Source: Phocaeicola coprophilus
Lineage (GTDB): Bacteria; Bacteroidota; Bacteroidia; Bacteroidales; Bacteroidaceae
Reading direction: 5' to 3'
DNA length: 64,000 nt
NCBI GenBank assembly: GCA_016900015.1
Contig: JACJJM010000011.1
Coordinates: forward strand, 1 to 64,000
Shown piece by piece: positions 47,201 through 55,839 of this stretch (within the stretch, counting starts at the first letter, position 1; the number at the start of each line of letters is the position of its first letter). A program made the translations under genes and the position numbers. The notes below the pieces were generated by a model, which was not told the origin of the DNA, ran no database searches, and saw nothing but the letters and a program-made list of their open reading frames with translations.

Positions 47201-47309
47201 CACCGTCGTGGGCGGCATGATTGTGTCGACCTTCATGACCATGTTCATCGTGCCGGCTGTCTATAGCTTTATCTCTACGAACCGAATCAAAAAACAAAAG
47301 AAAGAATGA
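44274..47309 (+). CDS. RND efflux transporter permease (HAE1-type)
   Basis: This 1011-aa AcrB/MexB-like proton-driven pump has first membrane helix motifs FIXRPVLAxV-like (SIRRPVLATVLTIIII), the TM4 proton-relay pair GLVVDDAIVMTENI (Asp-Asp around 399-400), and two large periplasmic loops. The second half repeats the fold, with the TM10 Lys in LIGLVAKNGILIVEFA. Two such halves of six helices give 12 in all. It is 12 bp after the adaptor and overlaps the TolC gene by 4 bp. Confidence 0.96.
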   Translation: MNISELSIRRPVLATVLTIIIILFGLIGYTYLGVREYPSVDNPIISVTCSYAGANADVIENQITEPLEQNINGIPGIRSLSSVSQQGQSRITIEFELSVDLETAANDVRDKVSRAQRNLPDDCDPPTVSKADADAQPILMVALQSDKRSLLELSEVADLTVKEQLQTIPEVSSVSIWGEKRYSMRLWLDPVKMAGYGITPTDVKEALDRENVELPSGSIEGNTVELTIRTMGLMHTVQEFNDLILREENNQIIRLSDIGRAELGPADQKSYMKMNGIPMVGVVVIPQPGANHINIADAVYKRMQTMEKDLPEDIQYNYGFDNTRFIRASIEEVKSTVYEAFILVIIIIFLFLRDWRVTLIPCIVIPVSLVGAFFVMYVAGFSINVLSMLAIVLAVGLVVDDAIVMTENIYIRIEQGMTPLEAGIEGSKEIFFAVISTTITLVAVFFPIVFMEGTTGRLFREFSFVVSGSVLISAFAALTVTPMLATKLLKRQEKKNWFYRKTEPFFVGMNNLYSRSLHAFLRRRWIAIPIIIVTFGLIGVLWSAIPAEMAPLEDRSQITIRTMGSEGVTYEYIRDYTEDINLLVDSIIPDADKVTARVSSGSGNVQITLKDMKDRDYTQMEMAEKLSKAVSTKTKGRAFVRQNSSFGGRSGGMPVQYVLQATNLEKMEKILPEFMARVYSNPTFQMADVDLKFSKPEARVVINRDKASTMGVSTRNIAQTLQYGLSGQRMGYFYMNGKQYEILGEINRQQRNKPADLKAIYVRSDNGNMVQLDNLIELENGIAPPKLYRYNRFVSATISSGLAEGKTIGQGIEEMDKIAKEVLDDTFRTALAGESKEYSESASSLMFAFMLAIVLIYLILAAQFESFKDPFVIMVTVPLAITGALIFMYFNDITMNVFSQIGIIMLIGLVAKNGILIVEFANQKQAAGEDKMQAIQDASLQRLRPILMTSAATVLGLLPLAFASGEGCNQRIAMGITVVGGMIVSTFMTMFIVPAVYSFISTNRIKKQKKE

Positions 47310-48622
47310 AACGCATATACCTTTTTCTCCTGACCGTGTGCTTCCTTGCCGGCGCACAGGCACAGAAGTTCTACAACCTGCGCTATTGTCTGGAACTGGG
47401 CCTGCAAAACAATTATGACTTGCGCATCGCCCACAACAACGAAGAAATCAGCGACAACAACGCGACTTGGGCAAACGCCGGACTGCTCCCGACCCTCGAC
47501 TTCTCGGCCGGATATACCGGCAATGTCGACAAGAGCCAGGAAACCAACAACGCAGGTGTCACCACCAAGACCGGAAACGTCTTCAGCCAAGGAGTCGACG
47601 TCGGCCTGAACCTGAACTGGACACTATTCGACGGACTCAACATGACGGCCGAATACAAACGGCTGCGCGAACTGAAACGCCAGGGCGAGACCAACACACG
47701 CATCGCCATCGAAGACATGGTGGCCAACATCGCCTCGGAATACTACAACTTCATCCAGCAAAAGATACGTCTGAAAAACTACCTCTATGCCGTGTCACTC
47801 TCGAAGGAGCGTGTGCGTGTGGCCGAAATGCGCCACAACATCGGTAGTGGCTCACGCCTGGACTTCCAGCAGGCATTGGTGGACTTCAACGCCGACAGTG
47901 CCCAGTACATCAAGCAGCAGGAAGCCCTGCACACCTCACGCATCCGGCTCAATGAACTGATGGCCGTGCCCGACGTCGACGAATTCTTCATCATCCGCGA
48001 TTCGCTCATCGACATCAACGCCAACCTGCAATTCAACGAATTGTGGGACGCCACGTTGGCCACAAACGCTTCCTTGCTCCAAGCCGGTCAAAACTTGAAC
48101 ATCGCACGACTGGACTACAAGAAAGTGCGCTCGCGTGATTACCCCTACCTGCGACTGAACACCGGATACGGATATACGTACAACAAATATGACTCTTCGT
48201 CACCCACGCGCAAAAACGGCAACTGGGGATTCAACGCCGGACTGACCCTCGGATTCAACCTCTTCGACGGAAACCGACGCCGCGAATTCCACAATGCACG
48301 CCTGGAAATCGAAAACTCAGAACTCGCCCGCCAGCAACTGGAGCAAAGTCTACGTGCCGACCTCATGAACATGTGGCAGGCATACAAAAACAACCTGAAC
48401 CTGCTCAATCTGGAACGCCAGAACCTCATCACGGCACGTGACAACCACGACATCGCCATCGAGCGCTACATGCAAGGTGACCTCTCCGGTATCGAGATGC
48501 GCGAAGCACAACAGAGTCTGCTCGACGCCGAAGAACGCATCCTCTCGGTGCAATACGACATCAAGGTCTGCGAAATATCACTGCTGCAACTCAGCGGCAA
48601 GATTTTGGATTATTTGCGATAA
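47306..48622 (+). CDS. TolC family outer membrane efflux protein
   Basis: This 438-aa outer-membrane channel has a signal peptide (LAGAQAQ) and two OEP repeats: LRYCLELGLQNNYDLRIAHNN with AGLLPTLDFSAGYTG, then SLLQAGQNLNIARLDYKKVRSRDYPYLRLNTGYGY. Long helical stretches alternate with barrel strands, as in TolC. Its start overlaps the pump gene's stop (ATGA), so all three components are coupled. An inverted element follows and may end the transcript. Confidence 0.94.
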   Translation: MKRIYLFLLTVCFLAGAQAQKFYNLRYCLELGLQNNYDLRIAHNNEEISDNNATWANAGLLPTLDFSAGYTGNVDKSQETNNAGVTTKTGNVFSQGVDVGLNLNWTLFDGLNMTAEYKRLRELKRQGETNTRIAIEDMVANIASEYYNFIQQKIRLKNYLYAVSLSKERVRVAEMRHNIGSGSRLDFQQALVDFNADSAQYIKQQEALHTSRIRLNELMAVPDVDEFFIIRDSLIDINANLQFNELWDATLATNASLLQAGQNLNIARLDYKKVRSRDYPYLRLNTGYGYTYNKYDSSSPTRKNGNWGFNAGLTLGFNLFDGNRRREFHNARLEIENSELARQQLEQSLRADLMNMWQAYKNNLNLLNLERQNLITARDNHDIAIERYMQGDLSGIEMREAQQSLLDAEERILSVQYDIKVCEISLLQLSGKILDYLR

Positions 48623-48650
48623 GCCCGCCAAGACACGGACTGTCGAAAGG

Positions 48651-48773
48651 AGGCTGTCAAAATGAGATTTAAACACAGAGGCACAGAGGTACAGAGATTT
48701 TATTTTGTTGACTTATACTATTTTACCTCTATGTCTCCGTGACTCTGTGTTTGATATTCTTCGACACAGCCTC
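48651..48773. repeat. Fold-back element of degenerate CACAGAGG motifs
   Basis: AAACACAGAGGCACAGAGGT... at 48671-48696 carries the 9-base motif about three times. At 48727-48752 an inverted copy matches it at about 21 of 26 positions. Outer arms AGGCTGT (48651) and ACAGCCT (48766-48772) extend the fold and are followed by TTTTATT. It may act as terminator for the RND operon. The gene-free 264 bp here holds nothing else that I can identify. Confidence 0.6.
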
Positions 48774-48886
48774 TTTTATTATACTCATACGCGGGCAAAC
48801 CACTCAGCCCATCCACTATCTGTCCGTGACACAAGGCCGTCTCAAAAATAAGACGTAACTTCGGGCAGACAAAACATCAGAAAGAC

Positions 48887-49534
48887 ATGGAAATCAAGAT
48901 TTGGAACGACTGTACACATTCCGTCCCCACCGTCTATACGCACGCATTCACAGGAGACGGCGAAGACGTGTGGAAAGCTTGCCATGAGGAGGGTTGCCCT
49001 CCATTCAACCTCGCCGTCATCCACCACTTTGACTTCGACAACGACCTCACGCCCTGGCCGGCCAGCAACGTGCGGAAAGGAGAACCACCCTTCAGCGGAA
49101 ATGCTCCTACTCACTTAGAGGAAATGCTCCGGGTGTGGATGCCTGAAGTGGAATCCCGGCTGCCGGCCCCGTCGCTCTACGTCGCCCAGGCAGGCTATTC
49201 ACTGGCCGGGCTGTTCACGCTCTGGAGCACTTGGCAGACGGATGTCTTCAAACGTATAGCCTGTGTCTCCGCCTCATTGTGGTATCCGCATCTCATCGAC
49301 TACCTGACAGACCACCGTCCGGCATGCCGTCCCGACCGCATCTATTTCTCTCTGGGAGACAAAGAAAGCCGCACACGCCATCCGCTCATGAGCCAAGTAG
49401 AGACTTGCACACGCTCCGTCCATGACCTCGTGAGGGAAATGGGCATCCCGACCCACTTCGAAATGAACCCGGGCAACCATTTCACAGCACCGGACAAAAG
49501 AATGGCCAAGGCTGTCGCCTGGATATTGGCATAA
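48887..49534 (+). CDS. Esterase-like alpha/beta hydrolase
   Basis: This 215-aa protein has an alpha/beta-hydrolase esterase pattern: nucleophile elbow AGYSLAGL with Ser105, an acid candidate in YFSLGDKES (Asp158), and GNHFTAP with His198, in the right order for a Ser-Asp-His triad. It lacks a signal peptide, so it is probably cytosolic. Sequences of this type are annotated as putative esterases of the IroE/Fes-like group, but there is no siderophore gene here and the substrate is unknown. It stands alone, between an RND operon and a convergent MFS gene. Confidence 0.72.
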   Translation: MEIKIWNDCTHSVPTVYTHAFTGDGEDVWKACHEEGCPPFNLAVIHHFDFDNDLTPWPASNVRKGEPPFSGNAPTHLEEMLRVWMPEVESRLPAPSLYVAQAGYSLAGLFTLWSTWQTDVFKRIACVSASLWYPHLIDYLTDHRPACRPDRIYFSLGDKESRTRHPLMSQVETCTRSVHDLVREMGIPTHFEMNPGNHFTAPDKRMAKAVAWILA

Positions 49535-49572
49535 CAGGGAACAGGACGAACGGCCACCGTCGCCACACACAT

Positions 49573-50781
49573 TCACATCCGGCTCTCGACTCGGCGGAAT
49601 ACGCGGACCAACTTCTGCCGTCCGCAGCTTGCCGCGGCAAAAAACAGTGTGCACAGCCCACACACGGCGATGACTGTGGCCAGGGAGACGACCATGTCAC
49701 CCAATCCGGCCAGGGGAGACACGACTCCGCCAAACAAGAAAGGCATAAACCCGAGCACTGCCGACGCACTGCCGGAATTGCCCCGCTCCAGCTCCAGAGC
49801 CAGCGTCGTGCTGGTGGGCAGAATCATCCCCAAGCACAGCAGTAACACGAGCAACGCACCTTCCACCCAAACGACCCCGCCTCCGGACACCAGCAACATG
49901 CCTGTCACCAGACACATCAACGAAAAAGCCACACTGCCCACACCCAGGCCACGCCGTACGCTGCCGAAACGGCAAACGACGAAACTGCCCACCATGACAG
50001 ACAGCGCATTGACACCAAAACAAACGCTATAAGCCAACGACGAAAGTCCAAAATGCTGTTGGAAGATGAATGGCGAAGCTGCAATGTAAGCAAACATCAC
50101 CCCCATGGCGAATGCCTGCACAAGCACATAAAACATGAAATCACGATGTGTCACGACAGGACGATAGCTGCGGAAGACCGACAACAAAGACTTGCCATGC
50201 CTATATTCAGACGGCAAGGACTCCCGGAAGAAACACAGCATCCCGACCAATGCCACTCCCAAAAGCAGCAACACATCGAAAATGCCGCGCCAGTCCGTCA
50301 CTTCCAGCAACACACCTCCGAGCACAGGCGCACAAATGGGAGCCAATCCCTGGACAGCACTCAGCGTGGAAAAAAAGCGTGCCAGTTCGCGACCGTCATA
50401 AAGATCTGTGGCTATGGACTTCGAAATGACCACGCCTCCGGCTCCGGCCAGCCCTTGCAACAGCCGGAAGAAAAGGAAAGCTCCCACGCCGGAGACCAGC
50501 ACGCATCCCAGCGTCGACAGCAAGAAAAAAGCCAGAGAGACCAACAACAGGCGCTTACGCCCATACTTGTCGCTCAGCGGCCCGATGAAAAGTTGTCCCA
50601 CTCCAAGACCTATCATGCTAAAAGTCAAGCTAAGCTGGGCCACAGATGCCGTAGTGTCAAAATAAGTGGCCAGTTCGGGCAAAGCAGGCAAATAAAAATC
50701 AGTCACAAACGGTCCGAAGGCAGCGAGCACTCCGACCAATATCAAAACAAAGAGATAAGAATTTCGAGTTTTCTGCGTCAT
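49573..50781 (-). CDS. Bcr/CflA-type multidrug efflux MFS transporter
   Basis: This 402-aa inner-membrane pump has 12 predicted helices. The DHA1 marker is visible: VTDFYLPALPELATYFD at the start of TM1-2, and the loop 2-3 motif GPLSDKYGRKRLLL (about 70-83), with RLLQGLAGAGGVVISKSIATDLYDG as motif C region. A longer frame runs to 50970, but residues before the ATG at 50781 (MTQKTRN) do not resemble the family. It converges with the esterase-like gene, 38 bp between stops. Confidence 0.92.
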   Translation of the reverse strand: MTQKTRNSYLFVLILVGVLAAFGPFVTDFYLPALPELATYFDTTASVAQLSLTFSMIGLGVGQLFIGPLSDKYGRKRLLLVSLAFFLLSTLGCVLVSGVGAFLFFRLLQGLAGAGGVVISKSIATDLYDGRELARFFSTLSAVQGLAPICAPVLGGVLLEVTDWRGIFDVLLLLGVALVGMLCFFRESLPSEYRHGKSLLSVFRSYRPVVTHRDFMFYVLVQAFAMGVMFAYIAASPFIFQQHFGLSSLAYSVCFGVNALSVMVGSFVVCRFGSVRRGLGVGSVAFSLMCLVTGMLLVSGGGVVWVEGALLVLLLCLGMILPTSTTLALELERGNSGSASAVLGFMPFLFGGVVSPLAGLGDMVVSLATVIAVCGLCTLFFAAASCGRQKLVRVFRRVESRM

Positions 50782-50989
50782 AATGTATCTTGTTAAAAAA
50801 TCACTGCAAAGCACGCAAAAATGTTTCATATATCCTCCCTCCCAAGGCCCTGCACTTGACGCTATTTGGAAAAGCTTTACATCTATTTGCACAAACACCC
50901 CGACACAGCCCCGGATGCCGAGACAAACGCAGAAAAATAAAAAAGACCGCCAAGTGTGGAAGCCACTCAACAGTCTTAAATTTTCAAAG

Positions 50990-51063
50990 TAGCGGGACCC
51001 GGGATTGAACCGGGGACCTCATGATTATGAATCATGCGCTCTAACCAGCTGAGCTATCCCGCC
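50990..51063 (-). tRNA. tRNA-Met (anticodon CAU)
   Basis: The 74-nt minus-strand tRNA starts GGCGGGA and ends TCCCGCT plus discriminator A. The D arm is AGCTCAGCTGGTTAGAGC, the anticodon loop ATTCATAAT (CAT), and the T arm CCCCGGTTCAATCCCGGG. The G:T first pair shows it is not the mismatched-acceptor initiator type, so it is probably elongator Met; tRNA-Ile2 modified with lysidine is an alternative. Confidence 0.93.
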
Positions 51064-51250
51064 ATCCTTTTTTCTGAATTGCGGATGCAAAGGTAGGCGT
51101 TTTCTGTCAATCATGCAAACTTTTCGACATCTTTTCTCTAAAAAAGTTTCAAACGGCTGTATGCAAGGTCTCCACCAACCCTACAAGCACAAAGGTCGGA
51201 GACGAATGCCGGACGCCCTTCTGTACCTGCATGGACGGCATAGAGGCCGG

Positions 51251-51338
51251 CCGACCATACCCTCCTTTCCGCCCGACCACGGACTCCTTTCCGTCCACGG
51301 GCCGACTCCTATGCGTGCATGGGCCGGATTAAAGGGTT
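51251..51338. repeat. GC-rich palindromic repeat, CCTCCTTTCCG family, copy 5
   Basis: The first 32 bases (51251-51282, beginning CCGACCATACCCTCCTTTCC) are identical to copy 6 at 59635-59666. A second ACTCCTTTCCGTCCACGG follows, then GCCGGATTAAAGGG as flank. The gene-free stretch 51064-51490 otherwise holds AT-rich DNA with no feature that I can support. Confidence 0.8.
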
Positions 51339-51490
51339 AGTTTCCACACGTTTAATCCCTGCCTCCGAAGAGATGTCCGGCTGACCAAAAAGTCGGTCAG
51401 CTGACAAGTTCGTAGAAAAAACAATCCGAATATTTCCATATCTATAAAACTATGCTTATCTTGCCGCCAAACAGCCAAACATTTGTATAA

Positions 51491-51877
51491 ATGCGAAAAA
51501 ATAAGATACACTGTGAATACTCCCTTAGGTCGGCTTCAAGCACAGTCATATGGAACGCCATCAGCACGAGCGCAGGGCTTCAAGGATGGTTTGCCGACAA
51601 AGTGGACATCACACACAAGCTCTGCACGTTCCAATGGGGAAAGACAGAAACACGGCAGGCAACCATCCTGTATATCCAACACGGCAGCTGCGTGCGCATG
51701 CGCTGGAAGGACGAAGACGAACCGGGATGCTATTTCGAGATGAAGCTCACGCAGGACGAGCTGACCAACGACCTGGTGCTGGAAGTGACCGACTTCGCCG
51801 AACCGGGTGAAGAAGACGAACAAAAAGAACTGTGGGACATGCAAATCGACGCCTTACGGCGCGTCTACGGGGCCTAA
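51491..51877 (+). CDS. START-like domain protein
   Basis: This 128-aa protein resembles the Bacteroidetes START-like/SRPBCC group: MRKNKIHCEYSLRSAS, STSAGLQGWFADKVD, then strands SCVRMRWKDED and CYFEMKLTQDELTNDLVLEVTDFA, ending in a helix LWDMQIDALRRVYGA. It would have a ligand-binding helix-grip fold. Genes of this type often precede LptF/LptG permeases, as here (89 bp downstream), suggesting a lipid-related role, which is inference only. Confidence 0.8.
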   Translation: MRKNKIHCEYSLRSASSTVIWNAISTSAGLQGWFADKVDITHKLCTFQWGKTETRQATILYIQHGSCVRMRWKDEDEPGCYFEMKLTQDELTNDLVLEVTDFAEPGEEDEQKELWDMQIDALRRVYGA

Positions 51878-51924
51878 TTCTATAAAAATCTTCAAAACAT
51901 CGGGCCTAAAATCTGTTTTTACAC

Positions 51925-51932
51925 TAATTTTG
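51925..51932 (+). promoter_or_regulatory. -7 box upstream of the LptF/LptG gene
   Basis: TAATTTTG matches TAnnTTTG, 34 bp before the start codon. No -33 TTTG is evident. Confidence 0.4.
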
Positions 51933-51966
51933 CATTTTGCATACGTACACAGATTAAGTAACCGAA

Positions 51967-53874
51967 ATGCTACGCATAAAGAAGTTAGATATATTTGTCA
52001 TCAAAAGCTTTATCCTGCTGTTCATCGGGACGACGTTCATTTGCTTGTTCATCTTCATGATGCAGTTCCTCTGGAGGCGAGTGGACGACATGGTGGGCAA
52101 AGGCTTGGACCTCATTGTTCTTGCGAAGTTTTTCTATTACTCGGCATTGGCCCTGTGGCCGACCTCTGCCCCGCTGGCGGTGTTGCTGGCCTCCCTCATG
52201 ACATTCGGCAATTTTGGCGAACGGTTCGAACTCATCGCCATGAAAGCGGCGGGTATCCCGCTGACCAAGGTCATGCGTCCGCTCATCATCTTCACCGTGT
52301 TTGTGGCAGGGCTGTCGTTTTACTTCCAAAACGTGACGGGTCCGAACGCGCAACTGAAGCTCTACACGCTCATCTACTCCATGACGCAGGCTTCGCCCGA
52401 GCTGGACATTCCCGAAAGCTCCTTCTACCAGTTGGGGGAAGGAAACGAGGGAGTGAAATACAACCTCTATGTCCGCAAGAAGGACAAGAAGACGGGCATG
52501 CTCTACAACGTGATGATTTACAATTTCTCCGACGGGTTTGAGAATGCGCACATCATCGTCGCCGACTCCGGCAAGATGGAGACCACAGCCGACAAGAAAC
52601 ATCTCTACCTCCACCTCTACGACGGAGAGCAGTTTGAGAACCTGCGGCAGCAGAACACCGGTTCGCAGAACGTGCCCTACCGGCGCGAGTCATTCGTGAG
52701 CAAGCATACGCTCATCGACTTTGATTCCAACTTCAGCATGCAGGACGGCAGTTTCCTCACGGTCAACCCCGAATTTAAAGGCATGAACAAGCTCCGGGAA
52801 GACATCGACTCGCTCGACGTGCGCTACGACAGCATCGGCCGGGGCTATTATGACGACGCGATGAAGCGTTCCTACAACTCCACGCCGCTGACCCGCTTCG
52901 ACTCCATCCAAATCGAAAAGACCCGCATCACACGGCTTGACATGGACAGCCTGCTCGCCGTGTCGAGCCGGAACACGGTGGAAGAGGCTTATGGCGAAGC
53001 CAAGCGCAAAGTGGAGATGACGGCCAGCGACTTGTCCATCAAGTCACTGACGATGAATGACGGAAACAAGCTCATCCGCCGCCACTGGGTGGAGATGAAC
53101 AAGAAGTTCACGCTCTCGCTGGCGTGCATCATCTTCTTCTTCATCGGCGCCCCGCTGGGAGCCATCATCCGCAAAGGCGGACTGGGCATGCCAGTCGTGG
53201 TGTCCATCATCATCTTCCTCATCTATTACATCATCAACAGCATGGGTGAACGTGCCGCGAAAAACGGGACATGGGAAATCTGGTTCGGCACATGGATAAG
53301 CACCTTCGTCACACTCCCGCTGGGCATCTTCTTCACCTACAAGGCGACGCGCGACTCGGCCGTGTTCAATGCCGACGTCTACATGGAAATCATCCGCAAG
53401 ATGTTCGGAATCCGCACCCAACGCCACTTGTTCAAGAAGGAAGTCATCATCGAAGACCCGGACTATGCCCGCATCGACAAGGACCTGGATGCCTTGTGCC
53501 AGGAATGTGAAGACTACATGCGCACCCACCGTCTGGACAGGCTGCCCAACTATGTACGCATATTTACCAACAATGAAAAAGACAGCCACATACGCGAGCT
53601 GAGCGACAAGCTGGAATCACTCGTGGAGGAACTGGGCAACTCAAAGGACTACCGTGTGCTGCAAATCACGAACACCTATCCCGTGTTGCTCACCAACGCT
53701 CATAAAAGCCCGTTCAGCAACCGCTGGCTGAACATGCTGGTCGGCATCGCCGTGCCGGTGGGCCTGTTCTTCTACTTGCGCATCTGGCGTTTCGGACTGC
53801 GCTTGCACAAGGACTTGCAACAAATCGTCACGACCAGCCGCAACTTGCAACAGCGCATTAAAGAACTCACTTAA
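51967..53874 (+). CDS. LptF/LptG family LPS export permease
   Basis: This 635-aa inner-membrane protein of the YjgP/YjgQ family is a permease partner of LptB that lifts LPS toward the periplasmic bridge. It has N-terminal helices (FIVKSFILLFIGTTFICLFIFMMQFLW), a large periplasmic beta-jellyroll region (about 130-370), helices after it (LACIIFFFIGAPLGAIIRKGGLGMPVVVSIIIFL), and a further C-terminal extension with one more helix. It is much longer than the about 360 aa of enterobacterial LptF/G, as usual in Bacteroidetes. Only one such gene is present here. Confidence 0.9.
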   Translation: MLRIKKLDIFVIKSFILLFIGTTFICLFIFMMQFLWRRVDDMVGKGLDLIVLAKFFYYSALALWPTSAPLAVLLASLMTFGNFGERFELIAMKAAGIPLTKVMRPLIIFTVFVAGLSFYFQNVTGPNAQLKLYTLIYSMTQASPELDIPESSFYQLGEGNEGVKYNLYVRKKDKKTGMLYNVMIYNFSDGFENAHIIVADSGKMETTADKKHLYLHLYDGEQFENLRQQNTGSQNVPYRRESFVSKHTLIDFDSNFSMQDGSFLTVNPEFKGMNKLREDIDSLDVRYDSIGRGYYDDAMKRSYNSTPLTRFDSIQIEKTRITRLDMDSLLAVSSRNTVEEAYGEAKRKVEMTASDLSIKSLTMNDGNKLIRRHWVEMNKKFTLSLACIIFFFIGAPLGAIIRKGGLGMPVVVSIIIFLIYYIINSMGERAAKNGTWEIWFGTWISTFVTLPLGIFFTYKATRDSAVFNADVYMEIIRKMFGIRTQRHLFKKEVIIEDPDYARIDKDLDALCQECEDYMRTHRLDRLPNYVRIFTNNEKDSHIRELSDKLESLVEELGNSKDYRVLQITNTYPVLLTNAHKSPFSNRWLNMLVGIAVPVGLFFYLRIWRFGLRLHKDLQQIVTTSRNLQQRIKELT

Positions 53875-53888
53875 TACCTATATAGACA

Positions 53889-55103
53889 ATGGATACTATC
53901 AAACTTGATTCAATAGAAGAAGCCATCGCCGACTTCCGCGAAGGAAAGTTCGTCATAGTCGTCGATGATGAAGACCGCGAAAATGAAGGCGACTTGATTG
54001 TGGCAGCCGAAAAGATTACGCCCGAGCAAGTGAACTTCATGTTGAAATACGCGCGTGGCGTGCTCTGTGCCCCCATCACCATCTCCCGCTGCAAAGAGCT
54101 GGAGTTGCCCCATCAGGTGGATGAAAACACCTCCATGCTGGGCACTCCGTTCACCGTCACCGTGGACAAGCTCGAAGGATGCACCACAGGCGTGTCGGCC
54201 CACGACCGAGCTGCCACCATCCGCGCACTGGCAGACCCGGCATCCACACCGTCGACGTTCGGTCGCCCGGGCCACGTCAATCCGCTCTACGCACAAGACA
54301 AAGGCGTGCTCCGCCGTGCAGGACACACAGAAGCCGGCATCGACCTGGCACGCCTGGCAGGACTCAATCCCGCAGCCGCCCTCATGGAAATCATGAACGA
54401 AGACGGCACGATGGCACGCCTGCCCGAACTCCGTCGCTTTGCTGACGAACACGGACTGAAGCTCATCTCCATCGCCGACCTCATCGCCTACCGGCTGAAA
54501 GAAGAGTCCATCGTGGAAAAAGGCGTCGAAGTCGACATGCCTACGGAATACGGACATTTCCGCCTTATCCCCTTCCGCCAGAAAAGCAACGGACTGGAAC
54601 ACATTGCCCTCATCAAAGGCACCTTCTCTGCTGACGAGCCCGTGCTCGTGCGTGTCCACTCGTCATGCGCGACAGGCGACATCTTCAGCTCACGCAGATG
54701 TGACTGTGGCGAGCAGCTCCACAAAGCCCTCCGCATGATAGAAGCCGCCGGCAAAGGCGCTTTGGTCTACCTGAACCAGGAAGGACGCGGCATCGGCCTG
54801 ATGGAAAAGATGAAAGCCTACAAACTGCAGGAGGACGGCATGGACACAGTGGACGCCAACATCTGCCTGGGCCATAAAGCTGACGAGCGCGACTATGGCG
54901 TGGGCGCACAAATCCTCCGCGAAATCGGCATACACAAGATGCGCCTCATCACCAACAACCCCGTGAAGCGCGTCGGACTGGAAGCCTATGGACTGGAAAT
55001 CACAGAGATCGTCCCTGTGGAGATTACACCCAATCCCTACAACGAACGCTATCTGCACACGAAAAAAGAGCGCATGGGACACACCCTGCACTTTGCCAAA
55101 TGA
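53889..55103 (+). CDS. ribBA: Bifunctional DHBP synthase/GTP cyclohydrolase II
   Basis: RibBA makes both riboflavin precursors, from ribulose 5-phosphate and from GTP. The 404-aa protein joins a DHBP synthase domain (about 1-205: [34 protein letters not shown]) to a GTP cyclohydrolase II domain. The latter has the zinc-binding [15 protein letters not shown] (about 260-273) and [10 protein letters not shown]. It complements ribD at 14.4 kb. It is 14 bp after the LptF/G gene. Confidence 0.97.
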   Translation: MDTIKLDSIEEAIADFREGKFVIVVDDEDRENEGDLIVAAEKITPEQVNFMLKYARGVLCAPITISRCKELELPHQVDENTSMLGTPFTVTVDKLEGCTTGVSAHDRAATIRALADPASTPSTFGRPGHVNPLYAQDKGVLRRAGHTEAGIDLARLAGLNPAAALMEIMNEDGTMARLPELRRFADEHGLKLISIADLIAYRLKEESIVEKGVEVDMPTEYGHFRLIPFRQKSNGLEHIALIKGTFSADEPVLVRVHSSCATGDIFSSRRCDCGEQLHKALRMIEAAGKGALVYLNQEGRGIGLMEKMKAYKLQEDGMDTVDANICLGHKADERDYGVGAQILREIGIHKMRLITNNPVKRVGLEAYGLEITEIVPVEITPNPYNERYLHTKKERMGHTLHFAK

Positions 55104-55136
55104 TACTATTTACCTTATAAAAACAACACTGTAACA

Positions 55137-55832
55137 ATGGACACAATTACCCGTTCTTATGAGAGAAGCGCGCAAATGTCGCTCTTTCGCCAAGTGTATC
55201 TCTGGATGGCAATGGCCCTGGCCATTACCGGCATGATGGCACTGCTGGTCGCCGGCTCGCCCACGATGCTGAGCCTGATTTTCAGCAGCAAACTCACCTT
55301 CTTCGCCCTCATCATCGCCGAGATTGCTCTCGTGTGGTATTTGTCGGCACGCATCGAACGCCTCTCGTTCACCACAGCCACACTGATGTTCATCGTCTAT
55401 TCACTCCTCAACGGCGCCATGCTGTCGAGCATCTTCATCCTCTATACTGCCACCTCCATCGCCTCCACGTTCTTCGTCACGGCGGGAACGTTTGGCGTGA
55501 TGTGCGTCTATGGATACCTCACCAAGCGCGACCTGACCTCCATCGGCAACATCTGCCTGATGGCCGTCATCGGGCTTATCATCGCCGGACTGGTGAACCT
55601 GTTCCTGCAAAGCAGCGTGATGAGCCTCATCATCTCCGGCATCGGTGTGCTGGTGTTCGTCGGACTGACGGCTTACGACAGCCAGAAGATCAAGCAACTG
55701 CTCCTCCAGGAGGGTATGGAAGTAAACGATTCGACTAAGAAAATCGCCCTGTTAGGTTCGCTGACGCTCTACTTGGACTTCATCAACCTCTTCCTCTACC
55801 TGCTACGCTTCCTGGGAGACCGAAGAAACTGA
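55137..55832 (+). CDS. Bax inhibitor-1/YccA family membrane protein
   Basis: This 231-aa protein has seven hydrophobic segments and the BI-1 hallmarks: an initial RQVYLWMAMALAITGMMALLVAG, a central YGYLTKRDLTSIGN, and the C-terminal GLTAYDSQKIKQLL with the conserved Asp, then LTLYLDFINLFLYLLRFLG. Relatives are proton- or calcium-leak channels; the role in bacteria is poorly defined. It lies 33 bp after ribBA and 7 bp before the aminotransferase. Confidence 0.92.
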   Translation: MDTITRSYERSAQMSLFRQVYLWMAMALAITGMMALLVAGSPTMLSLIFSSKLTFFALIIAEIALVWYLSARIERLSFTTATLMFIVYSLLNGAMLSSIFILYTATSIASTFFVTAGTFGVMCVYGYLTKRDLTSIGNICLMAVIGLIIAGLVNLFLQSSVMSLIISGIGVLVFVGLTAYDSQKIKQLLLQEGMEVNDSTKKIALLGSLTLYLDFINLFLYLLRFLGDRRN

Positions 55833-55839
55833 TTATCTA

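Noticed and set aside
50990-51063. Initiator tRNA-fMet
   Set aside because: The acceptor stem is fully paired (with G:T at position 1), unlike the 1:72 mismatch of initiator tRNAs, and the anticodon stem lacks the three G:C pairs.
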